A DNA stretch of 64,000 bases from Hygrophila difformis (lineage: Eukaryota; Streptophyta; Magnoliopsida; Lamiales; Acanthaceae). Below the pieces are notes generated by a model, which saw only the letters and a program-made list of their open reading frames with translations, did no database searches and was not told the origin of the DNA. The stretch is taken from NCBI GenBank assembly GCA_030278955.1, contig JAOANR010000005.1, positions 31,177,849 to 31,241,848 of the forward strand, read 5' to 3'. A program made the position numbers and the translations under genes. Below are positions 1 through 10,724 of the stretch, piece after piece (position 1 is the stretch's first letter; every line of letters begins with the position of its first letter).

Positions 1-1628
1 GGGTCCCAATCACAAAAGGGACCTACTCCGAAAAGGTATTATGTGATGTCGTTCACATGAACGCATGTCATGTTTTGCTTGGAAGACCGTGGCTATTTGA
101 TAAAGATGCCACTTACAGAGGAAAATCTAATGTTTTATATTTTAAGCATGGACAAAAGGAATATTTGTTTAAACCTTTATCTGTAAAAGCTGTTAGATTA
201 GACCAGGAAAAACTGAAGAACAAAATAGCTCAAGCGGAAGCTGACCACAAGGCAAGGGAAAGAGGAAAAGCCAAAGTTGGTGAGAGCTCATCAAACTTGG
301 ATCAATGTCTGATATTGACCAAGACTGTATTTCAGCAAGCATCACGAGAACCTGACTTCTCAGGTCACTGTTTTCTTGCATTAATCAAACTTGATGAATC
401 TATTAATAGAACTGTTCATACTACACCTGATTTGCCTTTGGAATTTTCCAGGATGCGTGACTGGAATCATGATATTTTTCCGGAAGAAGTGCCATCTGGC
501 TTACCACCACTCCGAGGTGTGGAACATCGCATTGACTTTGTGCCCGGAGCTTCAATTCCCAACAGACCCGCGTACCGCATGAATCCCGAGGAGACAAAGG
601 AAATTCAGCGGCAAATGCAAGCCTTGCTCGAAAAAGGTTGGGTTCGAGAAAGTTTATCTCCGTGTGCCGTTCTAGTTTTACTCGTTCCAAAGAAAAATGG
701 CGAATGGCGTATGTGTGTCGATTGCCGAGCAGTCAACGCTATTACGGTCAAATATCATCATCAAATTCCACGACTGGACGACATGCTAGATGAGCTTGGT
801 GGTGCTAGCCTTTTTACGAAGATCGATCTAAAGAGCGGATATCATCAAATCCGAATGCAGCCAGGGGATGAATGGAAGACCTCCTTCAAGACGAAGTTTG
901 GTCTATATGAGTAGCTCATTATGCCATTCGGTCTTACGAATGCCCCCTCTACATTTATGCATTTGATGAATGAGACTCTTCGAAAATTCATAGGAAAATT
1001 TGTAGTAGTTTATTTTGATGACATTCTTATTTATAGCTGTACTCTAATCGATCATGTAGGACATAGGCAACAGGTACTGGATCGATTAAGGGAGGTTCTC
1101 TTGTACGCCAACTTCGAGAAGTGTAGCTTTTGTGTGCCGGAGGTGACATTTATTGGGTTTGTCGTGGGAAGAGATGGACTGAAAGTGGACGAATCAAAGA
1201 TCAAGGCTATATCTGACTAGAAGCCGCCAACCACTGTGCATGAAGTACGCAGTATTCTGGGTTTGAGTGGTATCTTTCGAGGATTCGTTCCACAGTTTAG
1301 TGTCATTGCGGCCCCAATTACTGCACTGCTTGGAAAGGACATTCCATTCAAGTGGGGGTCAGCACAGCAAAAGGCATTTGATGACCTTAAGGATAAGCTT
1401 ACTCATGCACATGTCCTAGTATTATCAAATTTCGATTTTCCATTCGAAATCGAAAGTGATGCGTCAAGTACGGGCATGGGAGCAGTGTTGCTCCAAGAAG
1501 GAAGACCAATAGCATACTACAGTGAGAAATTCAGTGGAGCACAACTGAATTACTCCACGTAAGACAAGGAATTATATATTGTTGTTCAATCTTTGAGGAC
1601 ATGGCAGCACTATCTGAGAGGAAGAGAA
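1..1628 (+). pseudogene. Element H: Ty3/gypsy protease end, reverse transcriptase and start of RNase H (5' part of a split pol)
   Basis: Reads in one frame from base 3 through the window edge, so the gene starts before the window. Visible in order: the end of the aspartic protease (CHVLLGRPWLFD near 64-102), a linker, RT (IDF near 530, WRMCVDC near 703, YFDD near 1012), then the start of RNase H (DAS near 1458). Three nonsense codons interrupt the same frame, at 912-914, 1218-1220 and 1560-1562. The first two replace a Trp codon (TGG to TAG) and the third a usually aromatic position. The reading stops mid RNase H at 1628, where element D begins, and resumes at 42873. RT copies retrotransposon RNA into DNA in virus-like particles, but this copy cannot be functional. 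The protease motif matches element G, so H and G are probably the same lineage; I cannot name the chromovirus clade. Confidence 0.9.
1624..1628. repeat. Left target-site duplication of element D (GAGAA)
   Basis: GAGAA directly precedes the element terminus TGTAACACC and is repeated at 42873-42877 directly after the terminus TATCACA. The five-base perfect match, plus restoration of the RNase H reading across the gap, proves a single 41,244-base insertion unit. Confidence 0.95.
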
Positions 1629-1974
1629 TGTAACACCCCGGTTTTTGGTCACCCAAGTCGGGATGTCACCGCCACACCTCTCTAGCAAGACACGGTTTCT
1701 CCGAGCTCACTAAAGAGATGCAAGGGTATGGTTTTTCAGAATTTAAAACATTCAAACAGCCCATTCATATATAATTTAAAATAATGTCATTACAGTTGCA
1801 GCGGAAAATAATATCTACGTATATAATGCAACGGTATAAAAATAGGGCCAACATGGCCTAATCACGGGTTAAACAGGCCCGTTCATGCAAGTTCTATTGT
1901 CTTAAGCAAAATTTAAGAATAAAGTTTTCCCCAAAATTCCCATGTATGCATACGATGATGCATATTCTTCAGCT

Positions 1975-3454
1975 CTGAAAGAAAAAGGGAAACAATATGG
2001 TTTGGTTAGCAAAAACTTGCTGAGTAAGTTAACACATACATGATTATGGGGTTTCAAAGCCTTTAATTAAATTTAAAGAAAACATGTGCATAACACCCAT
2101 AATTTAATTTATTTATCTAATAACAATTTATTTTCATAATTTAAAAGACAGGGATTTCATAAGACCATAAAAATAACTTGCAAAACAATATAATTGTAGG
2201 ACATAATTTAAAAGCATAATAAAAAAGGAACAATTTTCGAGTCTTCTAGTTTCATGTCTCAAGTCTCATGTTTATATCTCAATTGCTATTCGACAAGCTT
2301 TATTTATCAATTGCCTCTCGGCAAGCTTTATATATCAATTGCCTTTCGGCAAGCAGTATATCTCAATTGCCTTTCGGCAAGCATTATATTTCAATTGCCT
2401 TTCGGCAACCAGTATATTTCAATTGCCTTTCGGCAAACAATATATCTCAATTGCCTTTCGGCAAGCAGTATATCTCAATTGCCTTTCGGCAAGCATTATA
2501 TTTCAATTGCCTTTCGGCAAGCATTATATTTCATGTGTATTTTAATTCAAACGAATTCCCAATCGTTTAAACCTTAAAGGCTAATTTCACCGTTTAACAA
2601 GATTTTAAAGATTTGACTCGGTCAACCACAGTTTACTTCAAAATTCATTAAAAATTGAGTTTAAGTCCAAAAATTCTGAAATTTGACCGGTGACTCGAAA
2701 ACACAGAGATGAATAAGTTTCATGTTTTAGGTTTTTCGATCCGAGATATGGAATTAAGTGAAAAACATCGATTTCTAACAGGTTACAAATCTGTCCGAAT
2801 CTTTACAACAGCAGTTCCTAAATTTCGAGATCTACCATAGCAAACTAACTCCAAATTTGATGAAATTTTACAGGGAGATGTTTAAGACATATATCTACAA
2901 GTTTCATGTCTAACAAAATATCTAATTCATCCTATATCTATTTTCAAAAACGCCAACAAGTTCGGGCCAAGAATCTGTCAAGATTTCAAGATCTAAATTT
3001 AGAACAGTTCGGTTTGGAGTCAAATTCCGATATCAAACCTCAACGAAAAATTCCAAAAATTTATGGAGGTGTTTTTAATGTATAGATCTACAACTCTTAT
3101 GTTTAGCACCAATCCTAAATCGGTCTAGATTTAAGGTAAAAATCAACCTCAAGTTCGGACTAAGAATCTATCACCATTTCAAGATCTAAGTCGAAGGCAT
3201 GTTCGTTTGCGGTCGTTTTCTGATATCAAAACACGATGAAAAATTATGAAACTTTTACAGGAGATAGATCTATGTCTTAGAAACGTTTTTCGTGTTTTAA
3301 GTTTTCTCTTTTGGACGGTTTTAAGGGTTCTAAAAATTCGTGCAAAAACGCTGCGGTGTTAAAGATTTCATGTTGACAGATTTTTAAATACTTGGTTAAA
3401 TCTTTAGATCGAAAGTATTTTAAATCTTTCCAAACCATGTAAGCATTAACTTAC
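1975..3454 (-). other. Putative LTR leader intron of D, left copy
   Basis: On the - strand a perfect GTAAGT donor begins at 3454 and a pyrimidine tract ending TTTCAG ends at 1975. The donor lies in a small hairpin with arms TGTAAG and CTTACA. The acceptor is preceded by a hairpin with AGCAA and TTGCT arms near 2010-2030. The same pair is found in the other Tekay-type LTRs of this window (C, F, the right copy of D and the inner LTR at 26056-28785). The size is 1,480 bases. Splicing itself is inferred. Confidence 0.6.
2279..2533. repeat. Tandem hairpin array, 28-base unit, 9 copies (TTGCC-TTTC-GGCAA)
   Basis: Nine units of about 28 bases, each with arm TTGCC, loop TTTC and arm GGCAA, followed by a TATA-rich linker. 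Units vary at the linker (GCATTATATTTC, GCAGTATATCTC) and slightly in the arms. The array lies inside the putative leader intron of the D LTR. Homologous arrays are at 26709-26993 (10 units) and 40547-40797 (9 units). Confidence 0.95.
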
Positions 3455-3770
3455 AGATCTTTGGTCTTCCGGGAACGTCGATTCGGAGGCGTGACTTCCA
3501 GTCCACCGTTTATCTCTTCGGTCCATCGGGTTCTTCGTTCTCGATCCAATTCGGGGTGTAGAAAGGAAAGAAATTAAGTTAGGATTCGTTTTCGAATCAC
3601 AATGGAAAAGAATTTGGACCAGAACTTACCACGACCTTGTAGCTTCACAAATTCTTGTCCAAGACAGTTCCTTGCTCGGTTTTGGTGCCTCCGACGACTC
3701 CGGGATTAGGGTTTTCGAACGTATAAAGAGTATGAAGAGTTGGAAAGTGTTTAGGGTTACTCGGGAGGGT

Positions 3771-3778
3771 TATTTATA
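3771..3778 (-). promoter_or_regulatory. TATA box of D left LTR
   Basis: TATAAATA on the - strand, about 320 bases upstream of the conserved splice donor. The equivalent in the right LTR is at 42034-42041 and lies about 125-180 bases downstream (in - orientation) of a nested GC-rich palindrome. Confidence 0.65.
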
Positions 3779-3906
3779 GGGAATCAACACCTAGGGGACG
3801 TCCAAGGTCTGCCCCTAAGAGTCTTGAGCTGAAAGGAATGGAACCGAAGCCGAAAAATCCGGATTCGGGTGAGAGAATCTCGCACGGGGCGTTTCTGCCA
3901 GTTGGC

Positions 3907-3911
3907 GCGGA
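3907..3911. repeat. Target-site duplication of element A (GCGGA here, GCGGG at 22830-22834)
   Basis: Directly precedes the A terminus TGATAATGG. The right partner differs at the last base (four of five match). The intact D LTR at 42169-42173 reads GCGGG, so the left copy carries the later substitution. Confidence 0.8.
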
Positions 3912-4228
3912 TGATAATGGTCAAAAATGACCATTATTTTCAATCCATTTCCGTGTCTAAAACGGGCATTTGATCGCATTCCGGTCTTATATTAAATAAG
4001 AAAGCAGTTGAATTGGACTGATTTATGCATAATTGTAAAAATATTGAGCTGGTATGAAAAAAGCATAAATATGTAATTTTATTATATATTTATGTTAGAA
4101 AAATCCAAAAACATGAGAAAAAGAAAAGAAAAGAAAAAGGAATGAAAAAGATGGGGAAAAGAAAGAAATGCCCACAAAAAGAACAATTTCGGCCCATCTG
4201 GCCCAATTCAGCGTGTCCAGGAACACCC

Positions 4229-4490
4229 GGTCGCGGAAGCTCCTGTGTCGCGGTCCATGGCCTCGCGACACAGGAAGGTTTGGCGACACAACATGCAGCA
4301 TGAAGAAGAAGCCATGTCCCCAATACCCGGTCGCGGAACCCCGGTCGCGATCCATTGCCTAGCGACACAGGCATGGATAGCGACACAGTTACACAAATTG
4401 AAGACCAAGACCACGTCGAGAAGCCTTGCCACATGCAGTGTTGTTCCGCGACACATTGTGATGTGTGTGATGTCTTGAGACACAATGTGC
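4229..4490. repeat. Nested palindrome array of A, LTR promoter-proximal copy (core TGTCGCG/CGCGACA)
   Basis: Half-sites occur as forward, forward, reverse, reverse. In the first unit the inner arms CCTGTGTCGCG and CGCGACACAGG pair perfectly across a GGCC-rich centre. The second unit pairs TCGCGATCCAT with ATGGATAGCGA. The array ends about 40 bases before the LTR TATA box. The same array is at 19259-19510 in the 3' LTR. Confidence 0.9.
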
Positions 4491-4525
4491 CTCAGACCAG
4501 GCCCATAGGCCTAGGGTTTCACTTC

Positions 4526-4533
4526 TATAAATA
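4526..4533 (+). promoter_or_regulatory. TATA box of A 5' LTR
   Basis: TATAAATA after the palindrome array and before a long non-coding leader. It is duplicated at 19557-19564 in the 3' LTR. The corresponding box in element B is TATAAAAG at 47708. Confidence 0.75.
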
Positions 4534-5171
4534 TGAGGTGATTCCCTTGAGACAAAGGGCTTTTGGTTAGAAAACACTTTCTTGAAGACAAGTTGGGAGC
4601 TCAGTTCTTAGGTAGTGTAGTTAGTCTTTATTTTTTGTATTATTTAATTATGTCCATAGTTTAGCATAGTTAGTGTTTAGTTTTTTTTTATGTTTTCCAC
4701 TGTTCCAGTGGTTAGGTAGCCAATTTATACTATGTTTTTCCTTTTAAACTTTGTTTTTAGGGTTTTGTAATACCCAAATCATGGGTATTAACATACCCAC
4801 TTAATAATATGGGAAAATATTCACTAAATGTGTCCCAAATCATAAAATGGGTCTCACACCCAATGGATTTAATGCTTTCATTTTCATTTTGGGGTCATTT
4901 GACCCCCATTTCCCCTTATTATGCTTACTGTTGCTCTTTTGTTGAATGATGTTATGTATGTGTGTGATCAAACCCTAGATTAGGATTTTGCCTTATTTTT
5001 AAATACTGTTCCAGTTTAGTTTATTTATGTTCAAGCATGTTCTTGCTTATTTCAAATGTTGTTTGGTTGTTTTTAGCTTAGAATAACTTTTAAATCTGAA
5101 ATAGGATGAGATCACGCTGTTTGCATGCCACTGTTCATTTCTGCTTTTACTGACTTGTGTCCTGAACCATC

Positions 5172-5672
5172 CCTGTCGCCAACCGCCTCCTGTCGCGAAA
5201 CCACGTCTAGCGACAGGAAGGTTGCTTCGCGACAAGAGTGTCTAGGGACACCTGTCTTGATATTTTGAAACCCTCAGTCGCGAGGCACTCCTGTCGCGGA
5301 CCCACGGTCCGCGACACAACACCTGCTTAGCGACTGAGGACCAAACTCTTGCAATTTTTCTGCATGGCCTCTGTCGCGAACCCACGGTTCGCGACACACT
5401 TTTATTCCGAGACAGAAAATTATGCCTTGTCAATATTTTGAAAACCCAGTCGCTAGACACCCTGTCGCGAGGCCACGCCTCGCGACACAATTTCCAGACT
5501 AGCGACTGGGAGCCAAATACTTTGAAATTCTCAGAAAACCCTGTGTCGCTAGACTCCTGTCGCGAGGCCACACCTCGCGACACACTTTTGCTTAGCGACA
5601 TAAGGTGAAACTCTGCCAAATTTCTGAAAACCTGTCGAGGTATCCATGTCGCGGGTCTAGGCTCATGACACA
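5172..5672. repeat. Nested palindrome array of A, mid-LTR copy
   Basis: Five to six units. The clearest has outer arms CCCAGTCGCTAG (5445-5456) and CTAGCGACTGGG (5499-5510), and inner arms TGTCGCGAGGC (5463-5473) and GCCTCGCGACA (5477-5487) around loop CAC. Another has outer arms CCTCAGTCGC (5272-5281) and GCGACTGAGG (5330-5339) with inner arms TGTCGCGGACC and GGTCCGCGACA, again with loop CAC. Arm sequences change together between units. Copied in the 3' LTR at 20205-20720. Confidence 0.93.
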
Positions 5673-8158
5673 ATTTATGGTTTCTCAACAGAGTCATCTC
5701 TTCTATTTAATCCCAAAAATTCTGATTCCTTATCCTCTATTATATTGCAAACACTCACATCTTAATCCCACGGATTAAGATGTAATATCCCAGAATTGCA
5801 ATATAATGCGTTATGCTGCCGAAATTTTGATTCTCCATTTCCATCACTTAATTAATTGAACCCTCTAGTCATTAATGATTAAAGATTGTAATTAGCAATG
5901 ATTAAATCACTAATTGTTATGATTGAAGGATCTTTGTTCAATTGTCATTAAAACATTCTTCTATAAACAAAACTATGATGCCTTAAACAGATAATCCGGA
6001 CTGTAATTAATTATGGTAGGAGGGATTATTTAGGTCATCAACTATGGATTAGTTCCATAACCCTGCATGAGAAACCAATGTCTCTCATACAAGGCCTTGT
6101 TTTTATTTTTCCATCTTGTCTTTTCTGTATTGTGTGTAACAATTAGTGAAGAATACATCAGACTAATGTTGGCGGGTGTTCCCTCACGGATAAACTAGCT
6201 CGTATTCTGGGTATTAGTCACTAAGTGTTATTTTGCATGGTCTGGATAGCAGTCATTGGAAGCCTTGGCGGTTCGTCCATCCGGGATTATAATAGCTGCT
6301 CAGCTGACTCCTATCCGGATACAGTTTTCTTTTCTTTATCTTAATTTCCAAACCCAAATTCTAATCTGTAGTGTGAATCAGTCAACATCTGTCAATGCTG
6401 ACTAATGATCATTACAGAAAAGAAGCATGTAGGTTTTTATCTGAATTCACAGACAGTGGAGGCCCAACTGGCATTGACACTGCCATTATAGGGTTTAAGC
6501 TATCTAAATTCGCTCCATTCGAGTAATTGGGAAATTAGACAGTAGATGTTTGCAGTCTACCCGATTATTCTGCCATTACTTTGGTCCTCTGACCACCTCA
6601 TGTTTGTGTTTCATCTTCTGTCTAGACCCGCCAGTATATTTTGGGTCAATTCATTTTACACTTCATTATATCCGTATGCATGCTACTATTATGTAATTAA
6701 CGTGGTCTATAATATTTTGGGATCCTTCCCTTAGACAATAGAAGTCTAGATTTTAAACAGATATTGCATACTAAATTTCCAACAAAAACTCCTTTATAAA
6801 ATCCGGATCTGAGTAAGGGATAAATTCCTCAGTTATGACTAGTTCATATTCTGTCAAGGGTTGATTTTGGGAAATTAGAAGCAGAGTCAGCGATTAGGTC
6901 TCATCTAGACTGAAAGGATCTGTGTTTTAATTGAGAGTCTAGTACCTGTTTAGGGAATGGTTTTCAAATTCATTATTTTCCAAAATTGCTGTTTGTTGGG
7001 AATCCGAGATTAATTATTACACCGAGATGGGTTCCACTTGGATTCAAATACAGTGTAGTAGATAATCTTAGAGGAACAACATCCAGGCCTTGGTTATTTT
7101 CTAAGATAGGGTTGAGTTCCTTTCAACCACTATTCTCTTCTGCCAAAGCCTACCTTTGAGTCCTGAGTGAGTACATCCGGAACGAACTAATTTATTAGTT
7201 CGTTTCATTAGTTTGTATCTCATAACCACTCGGAAGGATGTGAACACTGCGAGCGGTTCACCGAGAGCCGAGAATTCTTGATCCACACCCGGTCACCATG
7301 ACTGGGGGCTGTCTTTTACTACCAGGGTCAGACCTTCAAAACCTCCGAGTGATAGGATTTTAAATGCTTTCTTTATTGCTTTCTTTTAAACGCTTTCATT
7401 AGAGGTCACTCGGTTGTATTGAAAGTTGTGTAACTGCTACTAGGATTGATAGTTAAGGGATAGTTCAGGCTTGATTAGAATCTTTGGGTGTGACATGGGA
7501 GAATGATAGTAGTACTTGACACTTCAATAAATGATTTTTCAGGTGTTGCTTGTCCACCACAGATGAATTAACATACCCAGGCCAGGGCAATTACAAATCT
7601 GTGGTATCTTAGAATCTGTGGTCTTAAGAACATGTAAACTCATGTTGTAAGTACCTGTCTATCAAAGGGAACTCAACACTGAGAGCATGAGAATTAGCTG
7701 TCTGACAGGATTATCCCAAACAAAGATCTGTGTATTAAAATGGAAGTTTAATTATGCCTTATCCAAATCTTATCCAATTTTTATTCTTTTCTTCCTGTCC
7801 CTTCTGTCCAAACTGTGAATCAGCTTCATAGCTAGCATAGTGTAAATTTTCATTGCTTCTACAACTAGTATTTACTGCATTCTTAGAATAACTTTATTTG
7901 CTTTCTAGTATAAATTCACCCGCTTTCTAGAATAGAATTCACATGCTTTGTAGAATAGAATTAAGTGCTTTTGTAACTTAGTTTAAATTCAGTTAGTAGA
8001 TGATTAATCACTTTTCAAACCAATTGGAGCAATACGAGTGGAAAATCTAGTAAAACGACGTGGGCCCTGCTTCTATCGCACATCCTCCAGTGAACGATCC
8101 GGTCTTACTATAAATTACTGCAATTTTTGACACCGTGCGCTTTCGGGGGCACAGTTTC

Positions 8159-8522
8159 TTAACACGAGTAATAAAAACGTGACAACCTATAAATATATCC
8201 CTAATCCCAACTCCACCTTCATAAATTGGTTTCTTTAAATAAAATTGAAAACCGGGATTATTGATTTTCAGAAAATACTCATATAGTGGGAACCTGTCGA
8301 AAAAGTTTCATGGCAAGGATCTCCATAGCATGGAATTGTCAAAAGTTTCATGCCGGGGAGTTCTACAACGCCATTTGAGATCGAAGTCTCCCACATGAGT
8401 AATAAAAAGTGGAATATATCCTTAAACCCCTTTCCCAAGAATCATAACGCTTTTCACTTAATAAATTCAAACTTGGGATATTTTAGAAAAAGCTCGTGTT
8501 GACGAAATTGTCAAAAGTTTCA
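8159..8522 (+). repeat. Tandem duplication of the LTR terminus of A, including a relic primer-site sequence
   Basis: Two copies of a segment containing GAGTAATAAAA, a TATATCC block and GTCAAAAGTTTCATG follow each other. At 8337-8370 the first copy runs into CCGGGGAG...AACGCC, which resembles the true sequence after the LTR (GCCGGGGAGG...CAGCGCC at 8532-8553). Element B has only one copy. The LTR has therefore grown by taking in its own former end plus primer site. Confidence 0.75.
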
Positions 8523-8540
8523 TGGTGCCGTTGCCGGGGA
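8523..8540 (+). promoter_or_regulatory. Primer binding site of A, tRNA-Asp type
   Basis: TGGTGCCGTTGCCGGGGA directly abuts the LTR end. It matches the tRNA-Asp type site known for Athila elements with one change (TGGTG for TGGCG). It primes minus-strand DNA synthesis. The leader from 8541 to 8681 is non-coding. Confidence 0.85.
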
Positions 8541-8681
8541 GGATGCAGCGCCGTTTTATTAGAGAATTACATTCCTCATTGCTCCTAGTTAGCTTATACA
8601 TATAAATATAAATATCTACCTCCAAAAACAATTCTAACCTGGGGATTGTACAGGTACCGTCATTATTGAAGCTGTTGTTCT

Positions 8682-10724
8682 ATGCAAAGAAGGAAGCAGA
8701 CGCCAGCCGAAATCCCGTACAACGCAGAGATAGAAAAGACAGCTCGACGTCTTAGGGCGGAGACTAAACGAAGACGGGAACGGGAAAGACAAGCACTACT
8801 TTCACCGAGCACCAGTAGCGACATATCCGATATGGCAAACCCTGACATTCCTCCAATCATTCCACCCAATCCACCACTTCACAACATTGAGGAAGACCCC
8901 GAAGATGCTGATAACGATGATTTGGATGATCCTCCTCCTCAGATCATACAGGGAGGCGGGAACCCACCAAACATTGAACAGCAACACTTCGAGGCATCTC
9001 CTCCCAACCTGAACCTTCAAAACCCACCAAATAACCAAAATCACCAAACCAACCAAAACTTCTAAGACCAGCAAAATCAGCAGTACCAGAATCCCCCGAA
9101 TCCTAATGACTTCAATGATCCTAGGAACTATTATATGCATCAGAACTATTACCCACATCAATATCAAGGAGGGGCTGAGAACAATCAACAAGCAGCAGCC
9201 GCTGATTACATGCAGCCAATCTTAGAGCCATATTTGAACATTCCTGGACAAGCTCCATTCTTGGCCAGGAATTTCGAATTGAAGCCAGCCCTCATCAATC
9301 TTGTTCAGAGTAATCAGTTCGCTGGGGCAAGTCATGAAGATCCCCTTGATCACCTGCAGAATTTCTTAGAATTGTGTGATACTATCAAGAACCAGAATGT
9401 ATCTGCTAACACCATTTGATTAAGACTGTTCCCTTTCTCTCTGACTAGCGGAGCACGAACATGGTACAAATCACTGCCCGTAAATCAGAAGTCTGCATGG
9501 GAGGACGTGATCAGAAATTTTCTAGCGAAATACTTCCCGGAATCCAAGGTGGATGAATGCCGCTCTAAAATTGCAGAATTCAAAATGAAGCCAGACGAGT
9601 CCCTGTATGACGCAAAGGAACGATTCTTCAACTTACTCAGGAAATGCCCCCAACATGGTTTCCATGATTGGGAGAAATTGAGAAAGTTCTACAGCGGTTT
9701 GACCCCATCGTGGAAATACATGCTTGATGCTGCCGGCGGTCAACATCTGCTATACATACCAATGGATCAAGCATGGGGCAAGATTGAAGCAATGAGTGTA
9801 AACAGATCTGTTCTCACTGATGATGTTAATCCCCCTCCCCCTCGTGGTTTGTGTGCTGTAGGTGCAGTAGAAAAATCAGATATTGAAAAGCTTCAAGAGC
9901 ATGTGGCAGCATTGTCTGTTAATCAGGGAGCTGGGAGCTCTACTCAAGGACAACAAACAGATGTGATTTGTGGACTGTGTCAAGGTGCTCACGCAACTGA
10001 TACATGCGAACAGATTGCAGCTGAAAGCTGTAATTTTGCAGGAGCTTTCCCAAATAGACACCCAAACCTGTCATACTCAAACAACAATGCCCTTAACTCC
10101 CACCTCTTGAACAAACCACAACAGCAACAGTTCAATCCTCAGCAGAATCAAGGATTCATTCAGAACAGGGGCCAGAATTTTCAGAACCCAAGCTTCCAAC
10201 CCCAGATCCAGCAGAGACCCCCTCAAAATTTCCAACAGCCTAGCCAGAACTTTCAAAACTTTCAGCCCCAAAACTTCCAGCCTCAATTTATTCCAAACCA
10301 AGGCCAATGGAACCAACACCAAAATCAGAATCAAAATCAAAAGCCTCCTTCAAGGCTGGAAAATTTGATGACTGATTTTATTACTAGCCAGAAGGAGATT
10401 AACACTCAGCAGCAGGCCTCTATCAGAAATGTGGAGACCCAAGTTACACAGATGGCTAATGAAATGCAGAAAAGGGATAAAGGGACGTTGCCGAGCACTG
10501 CGGAAAAGAACCCGCAATGCAAAGCAATAACATTGAAATATGGGAAGGTACTGGCTGGACCAAGGGGAGCGGATACTGGAAACAACTATGGGGAAGATAA
10601 TGATGCTGTTGACAATGCTGATGAGGAAGCAATGGATGAACGGCAGGAAGCCGAATAGCAGACTGACGCTGCAAAAGGAACGGCAGAAACAGAAAATGGT
10701 AATGGTGAAGGTACAACAATCTAA
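8682..10724 (+). pseudogene. gag: Element A gag
   Basis: Starts at the ATG of MQRRKQTP, a start also conserved in B (MQRRKDTL at 51659), 160 bases after the primer site. The reading is one frame broken by TAA at 9063-9065, TGA at 9417-9419 (from CGA) and TAG at 10656-10658. Sections: a charged N-terminus, an Asn/Pro/Gln-rich stretch, the Athila capsid-like core (KYFPESK, LYDAKERFFNLLRKCPQHG, FYSGLT, DAAGG near 9520-9750), a CGLCQGAH...DTC knuckle near 9970, and a long Gln/Asn/Phe-rich tail. Gag would form the particle that packages element RNA. A small indel near 10715-10730 moves the reading to the next frame, in which protease begins. Compared with element B the N-terminal half is well conserved. 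Confidence 0.9.

Larger units (their letters stand above)
1629..3911 (-). mobile_element. Element D left (3') LTR, outer part
   Basis: Matches 39926-42175 of the right LTR almost base for base, then stops inside a GC-rich palindrome where element A begins. Read on the - strand it holds, in order: the palindrome, a TATA box (3771-3778), a splice donor (3454), a hairpin array (2279-2533), a splice acceptor (1975) and the LTR end TGTTACA. Long open frames over the array (2254-2577 in three frames) arise only because a 28-base repeat has no stops. Confidence 0.9.
3912..8522 (+). mobile_element. Element A 5' LTR (4.6 kb)
   Basis: Begins with a terminal hairpin (arms ATAATGGTCA and TGACCATTAT, 3914-3937). 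It contains palindrome arrays at 4229-4490 and 5172-5672 and a TATA box at 4526. A block at about 8052-8160 is almost unchanged in element B (51264-51365). The end of the LTR is tandemly duplicated together with a piece of primer site (8159-8522). Compared with the 3' LTR it keeps about 740 bases (6443-7185) that the 3' copy has lost. Confidence 0.93.

Noticed and set aside
2254..2577. Three overlapping + strand ORFs of 68-107 codons with Ser/Ile/Phe/Leu repeats, again at 26664-27045 and 40521-40841
   Set aside because: All three frames are open because the 28-base hairpin repeat has no stop in any frame. There is no start context or codon bias, and the region is an LTR intron on the opposite strand.
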